This document shows positions 59,301 to 64,000 of a stretch of DNA of 64,000 nt, piece by piece. Both the position numbers and the translations under genes were made by a program. This DNA comes from Eremophila alpestris peregrina (Eukaryota > Chordata > Aves > Passeriformes > Alaudidae), in assembly GCA_009792885.1 (NCBI GenBank), contig WMCF01000034.1, positions 6,316,908-6,380,907 on the forward strand, in the 5' to 3' direction. The notes beneath the pieces are model-generated. The model worked only from the letters and a program-made list of their open reading frames with translations, was not told where the DNA came from and ran no database searches. The first letter of the stretch is position 1. Each line of letters starts with the position of its first letter.

Positions 59301-62300
59301 TAAAGCCAGGATTTTCAAATTGTGCAATGTAAGTTAATTAATTAATATTTGGAGTAGGTGTCTTTGCTTCCTCTTCTTTAAGAATGAATGATTATGGTAT
59401 TTTATTTATGCCATAAAATGATCTTGAAACTGAAGAAATTTGCACATGTGACATTGCTTGAATTTGCTTACTTCAAATCTATCAGGTTTTGCTTTTTGAA
59501 ATGGGAGGCCATACTAAGATGTTAAATCTATAAAATATGGCTTAGTTTCAAAGATTCCTGTAGGCAACAGGATGAAGATAAAAAATTTTGTGCCCATTTG
59601 TCTGGATTTCTCAATAGTGTGATGAGACTTACATGCTGATCCAGGAAATCTCAACTGTTCAGTGATTTCAATAAGGTAGAAGACATATTCTAGTCTATGG
59701 AACCTGTAAACATTGAAAATTGGTTAATTTTACATTGAATGGGAATGAATAATTTTCACAGTTTCCAAGGCTTATTATGATATTTAGTGTGTGACTTGAT
59801 TAATCTCTCCCCTTTTGTTCTTTTGATTTGTCAGGAGAATGAGTTGTCTTTGAATATTAACAAGACTGATATAGTTTATAGATTAAGGTGGCAGAATTGT
59901 GATCTCCTCAGTGTCTGCACCATGAGGTGGTCTGACTATCATTTAGGATCCACAGACTTAGTAAAATTTGCCATTTCTGTAGAGATGTTCAGTCTTTTAT
60001 CCATAGTAAAGCATATCTTAAAAACTAGTAGAGCAGAAACAAAAGCAATATAGGGTGACAGTGTTTTAAGATTTGGCTCTTAAAAGTAAGTTGTGTCTGC
60101 TAAGTAGAGTTTATCCTAAGAAACAGCATGTAGTCCAAATGTAGACATTTTTCAAGGAAAGTTTTTCAAGTGAAATTTAGGATCATAATAAATAATGGTA
60201 ATCTCTCACGTGATAATACTTATCAGGGAAAAAAAAAAGACATCATAATTCCCTGGTTTTATTATTTTTTCAGCAATCTGTATTCATTTTCTTTATAAGA
60301 ATAATTAGAGTCAAAGCTGCCTGAGAATACCAGGTGGCCTGACAAATACAGTAGTCTTCTGGCAAGGTGAAATGAGAGGAACAAAACCTATAGTAATGAA
60401 GATAAATAGGTCACATATTTGTTGGAGAAATGCATTAGCCAAAGGATAATTGCACAAAACAGAGCAGGAACCAAAATTTTGTTAACATAGCGATGGAAAA
60501 TGCAGTTAAAACTTTCATCAAATTTATCTTAAATTCTTATATAGGTCAGGAACAACTGAAATTGTGTTTTCCCTCTGCCTGTTAAAGAAAATTATTACTT
60601 AAATATTACTTAAATACTTTCCAGAAGCAAACTACTTATTGGTACAAATACTTTGCACACCTGCACCAAATCATTAAACTTTTCTGGAACAAAGCTACAA
60701 AGCACAGTAGAATAGCTATGTAATGCTCTGTACTGGTTCTCTCTTCACTCTCACTGTTATTTCTCTAGTAATAAATGTTCTACCATAAAGGCAGAGTTAT
60801 AAAGAAAACATTACTCAGTCTCATAAACCTCAGTTACCTGGACTGACCTGATGAAACAGCAGAAACATAAGTCATAAGATTTGTGTAAAAATCCCACTGC
60901 TTCAAATCAAACCAGTTGTGGTTCCCCACCTCGTCCTAGTTCTACTGTCACAATAAAAATGTAGATTTAAGTTTAAGCCTGGGAGGAAAGTGAATTCAAT
61001 ATGTATTAGGGTACTGAAATGTAGATTACTGTAGATTTTAGATTCAGCAAACTGGGATAGAAGACAGATGAGGCTTCTACTCCCAGTAGGTGTCAGAACT
61101 TTATAATCTAGTCTGCTAATTGTTCCTTAAAAAATAGGAAACTATACTTCTTTCACATCACATTCCTATATCTCTAGATTCTCACTCAGCCAATATCAAA
61201 AGCATCGTAATATATGTATAAAACAAGAATATACAAAAATTTAATTTGAGAATGAGTGAAAATATTTCTTGATCTGAAGAGAACAGAGCTTTAGTTTATC
61301 AGGAATACATTTTTCCATAGCTGCAGTAAGAGCATAATTTCCATAACCTTAATCCATCAGAGTTAATAGATAATCAATTAAACCATGGGGAAAATTATGA
61401 CAAAAAAAATTGAACGCTAGAGCTTCATAATTCCATCATTAATAATAGGATTTGTGAGAGTCAAGTTATTTGTAACTTCTGAAAAGTAAATATTCTTATA
61501 CTTAACTCCTAATAATATCATTAAAAGCCAAAATACAAATGCCTTCATCCTTTGCCCTGTACTAGCTGCACTCAAATTTATTTTTCCAGAATACTTTCCT
61601 GAGAAGCTTCTCAAAGAGGTTTATTTACTATATACATAAATATACTGCATTTAGGTTATTCCCCTGATTGTTATGACAAAAATTAAATGCCTTTTTTCCA
61701 GGTTTTGACATAAATTTTCAAACGTGATATGACTGTAGGCAATTGTTCCTTTCATCTACTCTTTTTAGATTTATTAGAAAGAAATATGCTTTTATTAGTG
61801 TTTACAGTTTCTAAAGTCAAATAGCAACATGTAAACTTTTGCTTTCCATATGCAAAAAGCTTCCTTCTTGGATTTTGCTTTTTTACATGGAAACTATTAC
61901 AGCATTTCTGTCTGCTCCAAGGATTTAAAATTCAATGTAAGGAGACTTAAGATAACCCTGAAAGAAACTGGAAGAAAGTATGCATTTCCTGTATGTGAAA
62001 GATCTCTAGAAGAACCACAGCTTTCCATCACCCATCTCAGGGGTCTTGACACCTTCCTGTGCTCCATGGGTGACTAGGGTTCACCAAAAATTAAATTTAT
62101 GTACTTAAATTCTTGTAAAAATTTCCTATAAAAATTTTCTACCTGTTAGGGCATAAAAAGATGATTTTCTGCCCCACCTTTGTGTGGCCTACTTTTCTGA
62201 TCTTTGACAGCTATTCTCATTCCCTCCCTTTATTTCTCAGGGTAAGCAGAAGAAGCCAATAAATTTGCAAAATTCTTCTGTGCCTGTGTCTTCTGCCTTG

Positions 62301-64000
62301 TCAGTTGGCTTAGACTATTCTGAAGACCAAATGAATAGTAGTAAGAAAAGGTTTCATTTGGCAACAGATGGCAATAAAATCTTATTTGGCTTGCAACCTT
62401 CCCTTTGCTTTCTACTCCCTATTTGATTGACAACACTGACTTGAAGCATAGCACAACCTTTTGATTCCTTACATGAATACACCTACTGGATTTATGCTAT
62501 TAATCAGCTTGGCCTGGTAACTTTATTTTCTTTTGTCTGAAAACTTTGTTAATAGTGATGAGCTATATCTGTTTCTGATGAGGGTTGCAAATGCCTGGAA
62601 TAGTAATGACTGAGGATGCTGCTTGTCACACTCTTCCACGGAAGTTAGATTTTGTCATTCTTGTCTTTGAAAATAAATTAATAATTTTTGACATGCAGAG
62701 ATCTTTTTTATGTACTTTTCTTCCATGTGTGTGTGGTAGTGAGCAAATAATGTGGTTTAATTTGAATTGTCAGTTTTGGCTCTAAGTGTCTAGCAAGGCT
62801 GAGATAGAGCAGGAACATTTGATAATTGGAGCGAGAGTTATAGTACAGGTCTGAAGGCATGCTAGATTCAATATCTGAAGGTTTAAAATAAATGCTTTGA
62901 ATTACATTTTACAGAAGGCTATCCTGCTGCTGTTAGAAAGTATGAGAAAGGAATGTGTGGGTGTGGTCTTTGCCTTGAATCAGTGGTAGGTTAACCTAAG
63001 CAGCTGTCTCTCACTTGGCTTTCCATACTGGGGGTCCCTGGAGCAAGATTACTGCACAACAGTAGCACGTGCATGTGATAGTCCTGTGTGAAAGCCCTTT
63101 GTAAGGCAAAAAGTTTAGGGATTACTGAAGAAGGTATGGAAGCACAGAGCTGCTTTTTTTTTAAGGAATTTGGGAAGTCCCTTACTGCTTTCTCACAGTT
63201 GTCTGAATTTTGTAGCTGTTTTCTTCAGGCCTCTAAAATGGGGTAATTTGGTTGTATTTACAGCTGAGGGAGGGCATTCTGTAAACTGGTACCATAATAT
63301 ATCTATACAGGAAATTGTTGAGGTAATTTTACCCTAAATTATTCTGAATGCTTCCCTGTCCCCTTATCTATGAAATTAACTCTACATGAACAATCAGCTA
63401 AAGACTGCAATTTAACAGGAAAATTATTCCATGTTTTAAAAGTGAATATTCTGGTCCAATTAAAAGCTGTGGATGGCTTGGATGAAGATTTGATCTTTGG
63501 ATGAAACATACTCAGTTAAATATTATTTTGTTCTTTCAGATGTGACAAAATTTGCTGGTTCCATGTAGAAAAGAACCCGCATCTCCACACAATGTACTGC
63601 ATATTTCAGCATAATGGATAACTTTGGATAACTTCTTCTGAATGCAGAATTTAAAAGCAAAAATTGTGGGAGACAGTACATATGAATTCACATTTTAAGA
63701 AAAGAACTTATGTTAGTGTCTGGTAGTTTGACACTTCTTTTGGAACACCATTTATCTCATTGTTCATTTCTAATTAAATACTGAGCATTGCAGCATGTGA
63801 GGGAATCTATCAAGTGTTTTATAATGAAATTAAATCTGCTAATTAACAAATTTTCTATGCTTAATTACTAAAAAGAACCCAAACACCAAACCCCTTATTA
63901 ATTCCAATAAGTGCTTCTCAGAAAAGAATGAATTTTCTGATTTTTAGTGTTGTAATGTCAGTGAAATTACAGATTTCTTCAGCTATTTATAGTTTAATTT
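56389..64000. other. Unannotated AT-rich interval to window end
   Basis: About 7.6 kb with no gene and no interspersed repeat recognised. It contains an A-run with AAAAC/AAACC ending at 56811-56840 and a perfect 11-bp tandem duplication, ATTACTTAAAT, at 60594-60615. Frames of 60-88 codons (for example 57515-57775, 58628-58894 minus, 59787-60053, 61850-62077) show no family resemblance. Confidence 0.45.

Noticed and set aside
1..64000. Retroviral gag, pol or env genes attached to the LTRs
   Set aside because: I looked beside every LTR and saw no such coding sequence; the LTRs appear to be solo remnants.
13601..64000. Many isolated AATAAA hexamers as possible gene ends
   Set aside because: AATAAA is expected often in AT-rich DNA; only those placed inside LTRs have supporting context.

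Overview
The window reads as non-coding, AT-rich vertebrate DNA, most likely from a songbird (passerine). Two things point there. The CR1 LINE fragments carry the bird/reptile CR1 endonuclease protein signature and the characteristic ATTCTATGA-type 3' tail. Several long terminal repeats (LTRs) also resemble endogenous-retrovirus LTR families I know from passerine genomes. Family calls come from recognition of sequence, not from a search, and species cannot be named. I find no protein-coding gene, no rRNA or tRNA gene, no CRISPR array and no bacterial-type operon. Most open frames in the window are chance frames, microsatellite translations or frames across transposon remnants.

Layout. 1-5.6 kb: three LTR remnants (1-409 on +, 1765-2545 on -, 4868-5610 on -). 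8.4 kb: a CR1 tail on -. 10.97-17.73 kb is the densest repeat cluster: a CR1 copy with an internal deletion (10972-12030), an LTR remnant (12060-12364), a CR1 tail (12381-12441), a second CR1 (12880-13600), an LTR with TATA and AATAAA in place (15614-16187) and a nearly full-length LTR on - (16739-17730). 19.2 kb: a TTCC microsatellite. 24.69-25.47 kb: the youngest-looking LTR, still rich in CpG. 33.2-33.7 kb: a probable LTR. 44.5-47.8 kb: a CR1 with an internal deletion on +, a CR1 piece on -, and a 1.5-kb GC-rich, CpG-depleted block of unknown origin. 56.2 kb: a CR1 piece on -. The rest (notably 25.5-33 kb, 33.7-43.3 kb, 47.8-56 kb and 56.4-64 kb) is unannotated AT-rich sequence, consistent with a gene desert or a very long intron.

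No genes act together here. What the window holds is insertion and decay history: solo LTRs without visible gag, pol or env, 5'-truncated and internally deleted CR1 copies, and small tandem or palindromic rearrangements. I found no convincing new biological system. The best leads are the unidentified block at 46.3-47.8 kb, a diverged repeat pair at 20.5 and 23.0 kb, the CpG-rich LTR at 24.7 kb, and a possible terminal exon at 14.42-14.67 kb.
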